64,000 bases of DNA from Microbacterium telephonicum (GTDB lineage: Bacteria; Actinomycetota; Actinomycetes; Actinomycetales; Microbacteriaceae). A program made the position numbers and the translations under genes. Position 1 is the stretch's first letter, and each line of letters opens with the position of its first letter. The notes under the pieces are model-generated. The model was not told the origin of the DNA. It was given only the letters and a program-made list of their open reading frames with translations, and did no database searches. Positions 46,027-55,393 of this stretch are shown here, piece after piece. Location: the NCBI RefSeq assembly GCF_003651225.1, contig NZ_RCDB01000003.1, positions 437,259 to 501,258 on the forward strand. The letters run 5' to 3'.

Positions 46027-47562
46027 TCAGTCGGTCGTGCCCATGAGGATGCGGGCGTCGTCGTCGAGCCAGTCGATCGACTTCGAGACGGCCTTTTTCC
46101 ACAGCCGGTAGCGACGGGCCCGCTCGTCCTGCGCCATCTGCGGTTCGAAGCGGGCGTCCTCACGCCACTGACCCCGCAGTTCGTCGAGGTCCTTCCAGAA
46201 TCCGACCGACAGACCCGCCGCGTATGCTGCGCCGAGCGCCGTCGTCTCGACCACGGCGGGGCGGACGACGGGGATGCCGAGGATGTCGGCCTGGAACTGC
46301 AGCAGGGCGTCGTTGCGTGTCATCCCGCCGTCGACGCGCAGCTCGTCGAGCGTGCGCCCCGCGTCGGCGACGACGGCCTCGATGACGTCGCGGGTCTGGA
46401 AGGCCGTCGCCTCCAGCGCCGCCTTCGCGATGTGCGCCTTCGTGACGTAGCGGGTGAGCCCCACGAGCGTGCCCCGCGCGTCAGGGCGCCAGTACGGCGC
46501 GAACAGTCCCGAGAAGGCCGGCACGAAGTAGGCGCCGCCGTTGTCGTCGACGCTCGCCGCGAGGGTCTCGACCTCTTCCGACCTGGAGATGATGCCGAGG
46601 TTGTCGCGCAGCCACTGCACGAGGGATCCGGTGACGGCGATCGACCCCTCCAATGCGTAGCGCGCCGGCTCGTCGCCCCGGCGGTAGGCGACGGTGGTGA
46701 TCAGCCCCGCCCGCGAGCGGACGATCTCGGTGCCGGTGCCGACGAGGAGGAAGTTGCCGGTGCCGTAGGTGTTCTTCGACTCCCCCGCCTCGAACGCCGT
46801 CTGCCCGAAGGTGGCGGCCTGCTGGTCGCCGAGGATGCCGGCGATCGGCACCCCGGCCAGCACCGACGGGGTGCGCACCTGCCCGAAGTCGCCGATCGAC
46901 GAGCGGATTTCGGGGAGCATCGCCCGAGGGATGTCCCACACCTCGAGCAGCTCCTCGGCCCAGTCGAGGGTGCGCAGGTCCATGAGCAGGGTGCGGCTCG
47001 CGTTGGTCACGTCGGTGACGTGGAGGCCGCCGTCCGGGCCCCCCGTCAGGTTCCACACGACCCACGTGTCGGGCGTGCCGAAGAGCAGATCGCCGCGGGC
47101 GGCCGCCTCCCGCGCGCCGTCGACGTGGTCGAGGATCCACGCGATCTTCGAGGCCGAGAAGTAGGTCGCCAGCGGCAGCCCGGTGGTCTCGACGAACGCG
47201 GAGACGCCGCGCGCCCGGATCAGGCGGTCGATCCGCGGCTGCGTGCGGGTGTCCTGCCAGACGAGTGCGTTGTGCACGGGCTCGCCGGTGCGCCGGTCCC
47301 AGACGATCGCCGTTTCGCGCTGGTTGGTGACACCGACGGCGGCGATGTCGGATGCGGCGAGGCCGGCATCCTGCACGACCTCCTCGAGCACGCGCGCGGT
47401 GTGGGCCCAGATCTCCGCGGCGTCGTGCTCGACCCGCCCCGCCCGCGGGAAGATCTGCGCGTGCTCGAGCTGCGCGGTGCGCCCGGGGACGCCGGAGCGG
47501 TCGAAGAGCATCGCCCGCGTGGAGGTGGTGCCCTGATCGAGCGCGATCACATAGTCGGCCAC
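46027..47562 (-). CDS. glpK: Glycerol kinase
   Basis: A 511-residue FGGY-family kinase phosphorylating glycerol to glycerol-3-phosphate. Motifs are [18 protein letters not shown] (phosphate 1), [45 protein letters not shown] and [22 protein letters not shown] 47562 has GAGGAG 6 nt upstream. It follows glpD by 52 bp on the same strand, forming a glycerol catabolic operon. Confidence 0.97.
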   Translation of the reverse strand: MADYVIALDQGTTSTRAMLFDRSGVPGRTAQLEHAQIFPRAGRVEHDAAEIWAHTARVLEEVVQDAGLAASDIAAVGVTNQRETAIVWDRRTGEPVHNALVWQDTRTQPRIDRLIRARGVSAFVETTGLPLATYFSASKIAWILDHVDGAREAAARGDLLFGTPDTWVVWNLTGGPDGGLHVTDVTNASRTLLMDLRTLDWAEELLEVWDIPRAMLPEIRSSIGDFGQVRTPSVLAGVPIAGILGDQQAATFGQTAFEAGESKNTYGTGNFLLVGTGTEIVRSRAGLITTVAYRRGDEPARYALEGSIAVTGSLVQWLRDNLGIISRSEEVETLAASVDDNGGAYFVPAFSGLFAPYWRPDARGTLVGLTRYVTKAHIAKAALEATAFQTRDVIEAVVADAGRTLDELRVDGGMTRNDALLQFQADILGIPVVRPAVVETTALGAAYAAGLSVGFWKDLDELRGQWREDARFEPQMAQDERARRYRLWKKAVSKSIDWLDDDARILMGTTD

Positions 47563-47614
47563 AGCGGCTCCTCACCGAGTCGTCGGGATGGGACGGACGC
47601 CCCGGGGATCCACG

Positions 47615-49309
47615 CTATCGCGCGGTGGTGGCCGGCTCGGCGGCGCGGACACCCGCGAGCCCCCGTGCGACCTCGGCGCGCTGCGTGTCGTCGTCCCAGC
47701 CGAGCACCGGCGCGATGACGGCGGCCACCTCGGCGGCCACGGCCTCGGTCGCGGCGCCCACGAACGCGATGGCGGTGCGGCGCAGCAGCAGGTCGTCGAG
47801 GTGCACAACGCGCTCGGTGCGCGCGAGATGCCGCAGCTCGTCGGTGCTGTACGACGGCAGCGTCCGCAGCGGGGCGTCGTCGCCTGTGAGCGCGGCGATG
47901 ACCTCCGCCGCGATCGTGCCGTACCGGTCGAGCAGCACCTCGGCGCGTTCGGCGCCGACGGCGGACGCATGCGCGCGGACCCACGCGGCGCGCGCCGCAT
48001 CCGTCGTCGGGTAGCCGGCGCCGCCGCCGATCGGCAGCCCCTTCGTGCTCACGCGACGCGGGCGGGCGAGCAGGGCCAGCGCCCGGTCGGCGAGGTGCGC
48101 CGCCGAGGCGCGGAAGGTCGTCCACTTGCCGCCGACGAGGCTCAGCACGTGGGCGCTGCCCCCTCGCAGCGGCGCCTGCTCGATGCGGTAGTCGCGTGAG
48201 ACGAAGCCGGGCGCGAGGTCGCCGTGTCCGGGCAGGGGCCGCACACCGGCGAAGCGGTGCACGATCTGCTCGCGTGTGACGAGGATGCTGGGCAGCACGT
48301 GCGAGACGAGGTCGATGAAGTAGTCGACCTCCGCCTCGGTGCACACGATGGGCTCGTCGATGTCGTGCTCGAGGTCGGTGGTGCCCACGAGCACCCGGCC
48401 CTTCAGCGGATAGATCAGCACGATGCGACCGTCGGAGTGCTCGAAGAACAGCTCGCGGCCGCCGGTCGCCGCCAGCAGCTCCGGGTGGTCGAGCACGATG
48501 TGCGACCCCTTCGTCCCGCCCATGTAGCGGGTCGGGTCGCCGAGGGCGGCGTTGGTGAGGTCGGTCCACGGGCCCGAGGCGTTCACCACGACGGATGCCG
48601 CGAACGCGAACTCCTCGCCGTCTTCGCCGCGCAACACCACGGATCCGTCATCCGTACCGACCGCCGCCGTGTACGTCGCGGCGCGCGCCCGCTCGCCGCC
48701 GGCGGCGAGCGCGTCGCGGAGCACGTCGACGGCCAACCGCTCCGGGTCGTGCAGGGATGCGTCCCAATAGGTCGCGGTGTAGCGGATGCCGGGGTTGAGC
48801 TCGGGCAGCATCCGCAGCGACCGACGCCGGCCGTGGAAAGCGTGACGCGGCACGACGCCGTGGCCGAGCAGCCCGCCGCCCCGCGAGAAGGAGTCGTAGA
48901 TGACGAGCCCCACCTTGACGAGCACGGCGCCGCGGCCGCGACGCGGCCCCGCACCGTGCCGCAGGAACCGCAGCGGCGCCGACAGCACACCGGCGAACGT
49001 CGAGAAGATCGGGATGGTCGTCTGCAACGGGCGCACGTAATGGGGCGCGATCTTCAACAGCCCGTTGCGCTCGGTCACCGCCTCGTGCACGAGCCGGAAC
49101 TCGCCGTTCTCGAGATAGCGGATCCCGCCGTGGATCATGTGGCTGGATGCCGCCGACGCCCCACCGACGATGTCGCCGCGCTCGACGAGGGCGACGTCCA
49201 CCCCCTGCAGGGCGAGATCGCGGAACGTCGCGAGCCCGTTGATCCCCCCGCCGATGATGAGCACGTCGGCGTACGGCCGGTCGCGCAGTCCCCGGTTCGG
49301 TGTCTGCAT
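47615..49309 (-). CDS. glpD: Glycerol-3-phosphate dehydrogenase (FAD-dependent)
   Basis: A 564-residue membrane-associated flavoenzyme oxidising glycerol-3-phosphate to dihydroxyacetone phosphate. The FAD site is DVLIIGGGINGLATFRDLAL; GASAASSHMIHGGIRYLE, NASGPWTD and LYPLKG-like IYPLKGRVLVGTTDLE follow, and the C-terminal domain contains SLVGGKWTTFR. ATG 49309 gives the canonical start with GGGAGG upstream; the longer frame to 49582 overlaps the riboswitch and is rejected. Confidence 0.95.
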   Translation of the reverse strand: MQTPNRGLRDRPYADVLIIGGGINGLATFRDLALQGVDVALVERGDIVGGASAASSHMIHGGIRYLENGEFRLVHEAVTERNGLLKIAPHYVRPLQTTIPIFSTFAGVLSAPLRFLRHGAGPRRGRGAVLVKVGLVIYDSFSRGGGLLGHGVVPRHAFHGRRRSLRMLPELNPGIRYTATYWDASLHDPERLAVDVLRDALAAGGERARAATYTAAVGTDDGSVVLRGEDGEEFAFAASVVVNASGPWTDLTNAALGDPTRYMGGTKGSHIVLDHPELLAATGGRELFFEHSDGRIVLIYPLKGRVLVGTTDLEHDIDEPIVCTEAEVDYFIDLVSHVLPSILVTREQIVHRFAGVRPLPGHGDLAPGFVSRDYRIEQAPLRGGSAHVLSLVGGKWTTFRASAAHLADRALALLARPRRVSTKGLPIGGGAGYPTTDAARAAWVRAHASAVGAERAEVLLDRYGTIAAEVIAALTGDDAPLRTLPSYSTDELRHLARTERVVHLDDLLLRRTAIAFVGAATEAVAAEVAAVIAPVLGWDDDTQRAEVARGLAGVRAAEPATTAR

Positions 49310-49417
49310 GCCTGGCACCTCCCGCCTCAAGGCTACGGCGCGCGGTGGGGGGCGGGCGCCGCGACACCGGGCGTCACAGTCGATCGACAGGAATGAATCG
49401 CCCACGGCCACGTTGAG

Positions 49418-49423
49418 TACACT
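49418..49423 (+). promoter_or_regulatory. Candidate -10 box of the riboflavin operon
   Basis: TACACT lies 12 nt before the first base of the FMN riboswitch P1 stem, placing the transcript start almost exactly at the aptamer boundary. No convincing -35 hexamer is visible. Confidence 0.5.
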
Positions 49424-49434
49424 CGTGAGCACAA

Positions 49435-49583
49435 CGTGCTCCGGGGTCGGTGGGAATCCGAACCGGCGGTGACAGTCCGCGAACCCCTCCTGTGAGGGGC
49501 CGATCCGGTGGAATTCCGGGACCGACGGTGATGCGAGACGCTTCTGCGGAAGCGGGTCGCTAGTCCGGATGGGAGGAAGCACG
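49435..49583 (+). ncRNA. FMN riboswitch (RFN element)
   Basis: The conserved core is clear: CCGGGGTCGGTGGGAATCCG, ACCGGCGGTGACAGTCCGCG, CCGATCCGGTGGAATTCCGG, ACCGACGGTGATGCGAGAC and AGTCCGGATGGGAGGAAGC, in the usual order. The P1 stem closes with CGTGCT (49435-49440) and AGCACG (49578-49583). An extra GC-rich arm occupies 49535-49560. FMN binding would lower expression of the ribD operon starting at 49641, probably by blocking translation or terminating early; no clear terminator was identified. Confidence 0.95.
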
Positions 49584-49640
49584 AGCGGTGTCGCGTGCGC
49601 CCGCCCTCATCCTCCCGGAGCCGGATCGAAGGACCGAAGG

Positions 49641-50666
49641 ATGACCGCGACCGACCGCGAACGAGACGCGATGCACGCCGCGCTGGCGCTCGCGCTGCGC
49701 GGCCCCCGCGGAGTGAACCCGCAGGTCGGCGCCGTGCTCCTCTCCCCCGACGGAGAGGTGCTCGCCGAGGGCTGGCACCGCGGTGCCGGCACCGCGCACG
49801 CCGAGGTCGACGCCCTGTCGCAGCTGCCCGCCGGCGCGGCGCGCGGCGCGACCGCCGTGGTGACGCTGGAACCGTGCAACCACACCGGACGGACGGGCCC
49901 GTGCGCCGAGGCGCTGATCGCCGCGGGAGTGGCGCGGGTCGTGTACGCGATCGACGACCCGGGCGAGCGCTCGTCCGGCGGCGGCGCACGGCTGCGGGAT
50001 GCAGGGGTCGAGGTCGTCTCGGGTGTGCTCGCCGACGAGGCGGCCGCCCTGCTCGAGTCCTGGCTGACCGTGCAGCGGCTCGGCCGTCCGCACGTGAGCG
50101 TCAAATGGGCGCAGTCCCTCGACGGGCGCGCGGCCGCCGCCGACGGCACCAGCCAGTGGATCACCGGCCCTGTCGCGCGCGCCGACGTGCACGAGCGCCG
50201 CGCCGCCGCGGACGCGATCGTCGTCGGCACCGGCACCGTGCTGGCCGACGACCCCGCCCTCACCGCCCGCCGCCCCGACGGGTCGCTCTTCGACCACCAG
50301 CCCCGTCCGGTTGTCGTGGGCCGCCGCGCCGTCCCGAGCGGGGCTGCGCTCACCCGGCATCCGCTCCCGCTGCTGCAGGACGACGGCACCGACCTGGCCG
50401 CGCTGCTGGGCCGCCTCGCCGGCGAGGGCGTGCAGCGCGTGTTCGTCGAGGGCGGGCCGGCCCTGGCGAGCTCCTTCCTGCGCGCCGGCCTGGTCGACGA
50501 GGTGCTCGTCTACCTCGCCCCCACACTGCTCGGCGGCGACCGCCTCGCCGTCGGCGACATCGGCGTCGCCACGATCGACGCCCAGCGACGCCTCGACGTG
50601 GCATCCGTCACTCCCCTCGGCCGCGATCTGCTGATCGTCGCCACCCCCGCGAAGGAGACCCCCTGA
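49641..50666 (+). CDS. ribD: Bifunctional riboflavin deaminase/reductase
   Basis: A 341-residue two-domain enzyme. The N-terminal deaminase has zinc motifs TAHAEVDAL and LEPCNHTGRTGPCAEAL; the C-terminal reductase has VSVKWAQSLDGRAAAADG, SQWITG, DAIVVGTGTVLADDPALTAR and FVEGGPALASSFL. It performs two steps of riboflavin synthesis between the GTP cyclohydrolase II product and the ribityl-aminouracil. ATG 49641, preceded by GAAGG, is chosen because the longer frame from 49569 lies within the riboswitch. One-base overlap with ribE. Confidence 0.96.
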   Translation: MTATDRERDAMHAALALALRGPRGVNPQVGAVLLSPDGEVLAEGWHRGAGTAHAEVDALSQLPAGAARGATAVVTLEPCNHTGRTGPCAEALIAAGVARVVYAIDDPGERSSGGGARLRDAGVEVVSGVLADEAAALLESWLTVQRLGRPHVSVKWAQSLDGRAAAADGTSQWITGPVARADVHERRAAADAIVVGTGTVLADDPALTARRPDGSLFDHQPRPVVVGRRAVPSGAALTRHPLPLLQDDGTDLAALLGRLAGEGVQRVFVEGGPALASSFLRAGLVDEVLVYLAPTLLGGDRLAVGDIGVATIDAQRRLDVASVTPLGRDLLIVATPAKETP

Positions 50667-51295
50667 TGTTCACCGGGATCATCGAAGAACGCGGCACCGT
50701 CACCGCGGTCACCGCCTCCGGCGACGGCGTGCGCCTGACCGTGCAGGCACCGCTCGCCGTCTCCGACGCGCAGCACGGCGACTCGATCTCGGTCAGCGGC
50801 GTGTGCCTGACCGTCGCCGACCAGGGCCCGGACTGGTTCACCGCCGACGTCATGCGCCAGACCCTCGACATGACGACGATCGGCGCGCTGGAGGCCGGCG
50901 CCCCGGTCAACCTGGAGCGCGCCCTCGCCGCCCACACCCGCCTCGGCGGGCACATCGTGCAGGGTCACGTCGACGGCACCGGCGAACTGCTCGAGGTGCG
51001 ACCCGGCGACCAGTGGCGCGTGCTGCGCATCTCGCTGCCGGCGGAGCTCGCCCCCCTCGTCGTCGACAAGGGCTCGATCTGCGTCGACGGCGTCTCCCTC
51101 ACCGTTTCGGCGGTGTCGGATGCGGCCACCCCCGAGCCGTGGTTCGAGGTGTCGCTCATCCCCGAGACCCTCGAGATCACGACCCTCGGCGCGCGCACCG
51201 TCGGCGACCGCGTCAACCTCGAGACCGACATCCTGGCGCGGCACGTGCAGCGCCTGCTCAGCTTCACCCCCACCACCGAAGGAGGCTCCCGATGA
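50666..51295 (+). CDS. ribE: Riboflavin synthase alpha chain
   Basis: A 209-residue enzyme that dismutates two lumazines to riboflavin. It shows the internal duplication of the family: MFTGIIEERGTV with SISVSGVCLTV in the first barrel, and GHIVQGHVDGTGEL with SICVDGVSLTV in the second. A C-terminal helix (VNLETDILARHVQRLL) supports the trimer. It starts on the ribD stop (TGATG) and its own stop overlaps ribBA by 4 bp. Confidence 0.97.
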   Translation: MFTGIIEERGTVTAVTASGDGVRLTVQAPLAVSDAQHGDSISVSGVCLTVADQGPDWFTADVMRQTLDMTTIGALEAGAPVNLERALAAHTRLGGHIVQGHVDGTGELLEVRPGDQWRVLRISLPAELAPLVVDKGSICVDGVSLTVSAVSDAATPEPWFEVSLIPETLEITTLGARTVGDRVNLETDILARHVQRLLSFTPTTEGGSR

Positions 51296-52566
51296 GCCTT
51301 TCATCCCTGTCCGACGCCCTCGACGCCCTGCGCGCCGGCCGCCCCGTCATCGTCGCCGACGACGAGAACCGCGAGAACGAGGGTGACGTCATCCTCTCCG
51401 CGGAGCTCGCGACGCCCGAGTGGATCGCCTGGACCGTGCGGCACTCCAGCGGCTTCATCTGCGCGCCGATGCCGGCCGACTGGGCCGACCGCCTCGACCT
51501 GCCGCCGATGGTCGAGATGAACGAGGATGCACGCGGCACCGCGTACACCGTCAGCGTCGACGCGGCCGACCGCGTCTCGACCGGCATCAGCGCGCACGAC
51601 CGCTCCCACACCCTCAACGTGCTCGCGAACCCGGAGAGCACGCCGGGGTCGGTCATCCGTCCCGGCCACATCCTGCCGCTGCGCGCGGTCGACGGGGGCG
51701 TGCGCGAACGCGCCGGTCACACCGAGGCGGCCGTCGAGCTCATGCAGCTCGCGGGGCTGCAGCCCGTGGGCGCGATCGCCGAGGTCGTCGCCGACGACGG
51801 GTCGATGATGCGCCTGCCCGGACTCATCGAGCTCGGCGAGCGCGACGGCGTGCCGGTGATCACGATCGAGCAGATCATCGCCCACCTCGAAGAGGCCGAC
51901 CCGCGCGAGATCGCCGTCGGCGGCGCGAACCGTCGCCGGGTGAGCCTGCGCGCCGAGGCCCAGGTGCCCACGTCGCACGGCTCGTTCCGCTTTCTCGCCT
52001 ACAAGGACCGCTCCACCGGCACCGACCACATCGCGGTCGTCTCGGGCGACCTCACCGAGAAGGCCCCGCTCGTGCGCGTGCACTCGGAGTGCCTCACCGG
52101 TGAGGCGTTCGGCTCGCTCAAGTGCGAGTGCGGACCCCAGCTGGATGCCGCCCTCGACGCGATCGAGCAGGACGGAGGCGTCGTCATCTACATGCGCGGT
52201 CACGAGGGACGCGGCATCGGCCTGATCAACAAGCTGCGCGCATACAGCCTGCAGGAGCGGGGCCTGGACACCGTCGACGCGAACCTGGCGCTGGGCCTTC
52301 CCGCCGATGCCCGCGACTACGCCGCCGCGGCCGGCATCCTCGCCGACCTCGGCGTGGAGCAACTGCGACTGCTCACCAACAACACCGACAAGGTGCACCA
52401 GCTGCGCGCCCTGGGTCTCGACATCGTCGAGCAGGTGCCGCTGCTGGTCGGCGTCGGCGCGAACAACCACCAGTACCTCGCCACGAAGGCCGAGCGCATG
52501 GGACACATCATCGACGCGAGCGCGCTGGATGCCGCCCTCGCCCACAGCACGGAGGAGCACGCATGA
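51292..52566 (+). CDS. ribBA: Bifunctional DHBP synthase/GTP cyclohydrolase II
   Basis: A 424-residue fusion. The N-terminal domain makes dihydroxybutanone phosphate from ribulose-5-phosphate ([50 protein letters not shown]). The C-terminal domain opens GTP ([20 protein letters not shown] zinc site, [23 protein letters not shown]). Both substrates for lumazine formation are thus supplied by one gene. Both ends overlap neighbours by 4 bp. Confidence 0.97.
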   Translation: MSLSSLSDALDALRAGRPVIVADDENRENEGDVILSAELATPEWIAWTVRHSSGFICAPMPADWADRLDLPPMVEMNEDARGTAYTVSVDAADRVSTGISAHDRSHTLNVLANPESTPGSVIRPGHILPLRAVDGGVRERAGHTEAAVELMQLAGLQPVGAIAEVVADDGSMMRLPGLIELGERDGVPVITIEQIIAHLEEADPREIAVGGANRRRVSLRAEAQVPTSHGSFRFLAYKDRSTGTDHIAVVSGDLTEKAPLVRVHSECLTGEAFGSLKCECGPQLDAALDAIEQDGGVVIYMRGHEGRGIGLINKLRAYSLQERGLDTVDANLALGLPADARDYAAAAGILADLGVEQLRLLTNNTDKVHQLRALGLDIVEQVPLLVGVGANNHQYLATKAERMGHIIDASALDAALAHSTEEHA

Positions 52567-53036
52567 GCGGCCACGGAGCCCCCGCCACCGCCCCGATCGA
52601 CGCGAGCGACCTGAAGGTCGTCGTCGTCGCCGGTCAGTGGCACGATGTCATCACCGACGGTCTGATCGCCGGCGCCGAACGCGTGCTGGAGGCCTCCGGC
52701 GCCGCGTGGCGCCTCGTGCGGGTGCCCGGGTCGTTCGAGCTGCCGGTTGCGAGCAAGGCGGCGCTGGATGCCGGAGCCGACGCCGTCGTGGCGCTCGGGG
52801 TCATCATCCGCGGCGGCACCCCGCACTTCGAGTACGTCTCGGCGGCGGCCACCGACGGGCTCACCCGCGTCGCCCTCGACACCGGCAAGCCGGTCGGCTT
52901 CGGCGTGCTGACCCTCGACGACGAGCAGCAGGGTCTCGACCGAGCCGGGCTCGAGGGGTCGAAGGAGGACAAGGGCGCCGAAGCGGCCGACGCCGCGCTG
53001 CGCACAGCCCTGGTGCTGCGCGACCTGCGCCGCTGA
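52563..53036 (+). CDS. ribH: 6,7-dimethyl-8-ribityllumazine synthase
   Basis: A 157-residue lumazine synthase joining the ribityl-aminouracil with dihydroxybutanone phosphate. Motifs are [53 protein letters not shown] (with the catalytic His) and [20 protein letters not shown]. It is the last gene of the riboswitch-controlled operon and overlaps ribBA by 4 bp. Confidence 0.97.
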   Translation: MSGHGAPATAPIDASDLKVVVVAGQWHDVITDGLIAGAERVLEASGAAWRLVRVPGSFELPVASKAALDAGADAVVALGVIIRGGTPHFEYVSAAATDGLTRVALDTGKPVGFGVLTLDDEQQGLDRAGLEGSKEDKGAEAADAALRTALVLRDLRR

Positions 53037-53080
53037 ACTGCCGGGCTCGGGCCCGGGTCGCTTGCGCCGCGCTTGCGCCG

Positions 53081-53162
53081 GCCGAACCCTCGGTCTCCGG
53101 CCGAACCCTCGGTCCTGGGCCGCCCCGGGGCGAAGGGTTCGGCCCAGGAGCGAGGGTTCGGC
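53081..53162. repeat. 82-bp nested inverted repeat, GCCGAACCCTCG units
   Basis: GCCGAACCCTCG occurs at 53081 and 53100 (19 bp apart) and its complement ends at 53143 and 53162 (19 bp apart). The core is a 21-bp arm pair, 53101-53121 and 53141-53161, agreeing at 20 of 21 positions around a 19-nt centre. It is positioned 45 bp after the ribH stop, where it could terminate the operon, and 27 bp before the next -10 box. Confidence 0.87.
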
Positions 53163-53200
53163 GGATGCGGCACGCCCCCACCTTCAGCTAGGCTGAGGGT

Positions 53201-53551
53201 ATGGAGATCCTGCGCCACGCCGTCGTCCTCGTCCACCTCGTCGGGTTCGCCGTGCTGTTCGGCGCTTGGGTCGTCGAGGCGTTCGGGCAGCGTCGCGTCA
53301 CGCGGCTGCAGCACTGGGGCATGGCCATCGCCGCCGTCGCCGGTCTCGCCCTCGCCGCGCCCTGGGGCATCGAGTACGACCTGAACTACGTCAAGCTCGG
53401 CACCAAGCTCGTCGTCCTGCTGATCATCGGCGCGCTGCTCGGAGTCGGTGCCGGCCGCCAGCGCCGCACCGGCTCGGTGCCGCCCGCGGTCTTCTGGCTC
53501 ATCGGCATCCTGACGCTGCTCAACGCCGCCCTCGCGGTGCTCTGGCGCTGA
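53201..53551 (+). CDS. Small four-helix membrane protein, unknown function
   Basis: A 116-residue hydrophobic protein with four predicted membrane helices (VVLVHLVGFAVLFGAWVVEAF; GMAIAAVAGLALAAPWG; KLVVLLIIGALLGVGAG; VFWLIGILTLLNAALAVLW). Conserved-looking His (H12 and H38) and the GAWVVEAF segment give it the look of a copper- or heme-associated membrane family, but no family is claimed. TAGGCT (53189-53194) ends 6 nt before the ATG, supporting real expression. Confidence 0.8.
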   Translation: MEILRHAVVLVHLVGFAVLFGAWVVEAFGQRRVTRLQHWGMAIAAVAGLALAAPWGIEYDLNYVKLGTKLVVLLIIGALLGVGAGRQRRTGSVPPAVFWLIGILTLLNAALAVLWR

Positions 53552-53739
53552 CCGACTCTCGCACGCGCGCGGCCGGCATCCGCCTCGCCGCGTAGACTGG
53601 ACGATCGCGCGTCGGCCACCCCGCCGACGCCGCGGTGCCCATCGTCGTGGCGCCCGCCGCATCACCCCTGCCCCGGACGCCCGCCACCGCCGTGTCCGAC
53701 CCCGGACTTGTCACACTCCTCAGACAGGTTCCCCACCGC

Positions 53740-55203
53740 ATGTCCTCCGCCACCGCGGCCCCCGCCGCGTCCGCCTCCTCCCCCACTCCGGCCAATCCGC
53801 GCTCCCGCGTCATCACCGCGAGCCTCATCGGCACGACGATCGAGTTCTACGACTTCTACGCGTACGCCACGGCGGCCGTGCTCGTCTTCCCGATCCTCTT
53901 TTTCCCCACCGGCAACGAGACCACGGCCCTCCTCGCCTCGTTCGGCGTCTTCGGCGCCGCCATGGTCGCCCGCCCCATCGGCGCGATCATCTTCGGCCAC
54001 TTCGGCGACCGGTTCGGTCGCAAGGCGACCCTCGTCGCGTCGCTGCTGACGATGGGTGTCGCGACCTTCCTCATCGGCCTGCTCCCCACGTTCGACCAGA
54101 TCGGCTGGTGGGCCGCGCTGCTGCTGCTCGTCATGCGCCTCGCCCAGGGCTTCGCGCTCGGCGGCGAGTGGTCGGGTGCCGCCCTCGTGGCCACCGAGAA
54201 CGCCCCGAAGGGCAAGCGTGCCTGGTACGGCACGTTCCCGCAGCTGGGCGCCCCGATCGGCTTCATCATCGCCAACGGCGTGTTCCTCATCATCAACTTC
54301 GCCCTGCCGCACCCCGACGGCACGGCGCAGCGGTCGGAGGAGTTTCTGTCGTGGGGCTGGCGCGTGCCGTTCCTGTTCTCGGCCGTCATGGTGATCGTCG
54401 GGCTCTGGGTGCGCCTGCGCCTCGTCGAGTCCGACGCGTTCGCGCGCGTCGAGAAGACCGGCGCCGTGCGCAAGTTCCCGCTGGGCTCCGTCATCCGCCA
54501 CCACTGGAAGGAGCTGATCCTCGGCACCTTCATCATGCTGGCCACCTACGTGCTCTTCTACCTGATGACGAGCTTCACGCTGTCGTACGCGACCAAGCCG
54601 ACTCTCGAGGGCGCCCAGACGGCCGCGGATGCCGCGGGCACCGCGTTCGACGCCGCCGCCTACGTGCCCGGACTCGGCTTCGGCTACACCGACTTCGTCA
54701 TCATGCAGATCATCGGCGTCGTGTTCTTCGGCATCTTCACGATGCTGTCGGGGCCGCTGGCCGACTCGATCGGCCGCCGGAAGCTGCTCATCTGGGTCAC
54801 GGTGGGCATCATCGTGTTCGGCCTGGCGTTCAACGTCTTCCTCTCCCCGCACGTCGACCCGAAGTTCACCGGCGCGCTCGTGCAGGCCGGCCTCGTGTTC
54901 GGCTTCATGCTCATGGGGGCGACGTTCGGCCCGATGGGCGCGGTGCTGCCCGAGCTGTTCCCGACGAACGTCCGTTACACCGGCTCGGCGATCTCGTACA
55001 ACCTGTCGTCGATCCTCGGCGCCGCACTCGCCCCGATCGTGGCGGTCGCGCTGTGGGCGCTCGCGGGCGGCTCACCGTGGCTGGTGGGCGTGTACCTCGC
55101 CGCGATGGGCGTGCTCACGCTCATCGCCCTCATCGTCTCGAAGGAGACGAAGGACGTCGACTACGACACGAACATCGGCGTCGGAGCGACCGGCTCGCTC
55201 TGA
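53740..55203 (+). CDS. MHS-family MFS transporter
   Basis: A 487-residue major facilitator of the metabolite:H+ symporter subfamily with 12 helices. Signatures are SLIGTTIEFYDFYAYATAAV at helix 1, FGHFGDRFGRKATL in loop 2-3, ALGGEWSGAALVATENAP, and GPLADSIGRRKLL in loop 8-9. The substrate is probably an organic acid or osmolyte, not assigned. TAGACT at 53593-53598 suggests a leader of about 135 nt with a GTCGGC/GCCGAC hairpin. ATG 53740 is chosen over the upstream in-frame GTG at 53635 because the family starts near helix 1. Confidence 0.9.
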   Translation: MSSATAAPAASASSPTPANPRSRVITASLIGTTIEFYDFYAYATAAVLVFPILFFPTGNETTALLASFGVFGAAMVARPIGAIIFGHFGDRFGRKATLVASLLTMGVATFLIGLLPTFDQIGWWAALLLLVMRLAQGFALGGEWSGAALVATENAPKGKRAWYGTFPQLGAPIGFIIANGVFLIINFALPHPDGTAQRSEEFLSWGWRVPFLFSAVMVIVGLWVRLRLVESDAFARVEKTGAVRKFPLGSVIRHHWKELILGTFIMLATYVLFYLMTSFTLSYATKPTLEGAQTAADAAGTAFDAAAYVPGLGFGYTDFVIMQIIGVVFFGIFTMLSGPLADSIGRRKLLIWVTVGIIVFGLAFNVFLSPHVDPKFTGALVQAGLVFGFMLMGATFGPMGAVLPELFPTNVRYTGSAISYNLSSILGAALAPIVAVALWALAGGSPWLVGVYLAAMGVLTLIALIVSKETKDVDYDTNIGVGATGSL

Positions 55204-55217
55204 CACGCACACACCGG

Positions 55218-55259
55218 ACGGCGGATGCCGCGGGGCTTCGGCTCCGCGGCATCCGCCGT
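55218..55259 (+). terminator. Strong terminator-like hairpin after the MHS transporter
   Basis: A perfect 16-bp stem, ACGGCGGATGCCGCGG (55218-55233) with its complement (55244-55259), encloses a 10-nt loop, 14 bp after the stop codon. It is followed by TTCTG rather than a T-tract. It likely serves both converging genes. Confidence 0.7.
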
Positions 55260-55285
55260 TCTGCGCCCCGGCATCCGCCCCCGCC

Positions 55286-55358
55286 CGTCGAGACCCGGTC
55301 CACGCGCCGAGACCCGCGTGTGGAACGCGAGTTTCGGCGCGAACAGCGGGTCTCGGCG
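55286..55358. repeat. 73-bp nested inverted repeat, CGCCGAGACCCGC units
   Basis: CGTCGAGACCCGG (55286) and CGCCGAGACCCGC (55305) lie 19 bp apart. The complements GCGAGTTTCGGCG (55327) and GCGGGTCTCGGCG (55346) are also 19 bp apart; 55305-55317 and 55346-55358 match at 13 of 13. The centre holds CGCGT/ACGCG around 5 nt. Total length equals the 73-bp element at 9558, whose units are likewise 19 bp apart. Confidence 0.83.
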
Positions 55359-55393
55359 GGCGCGGCGACGTGCGGTGCCTCGCGGCGCGCGCG

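Noticed and set aside
49569..49640. Upstream ATG for ribD at 49569
   Set aside because: It lies in the 3' part of the FMN riboswitch (ends 49583); the added residues are not family-like and ATG 49641 has a ribosome site.
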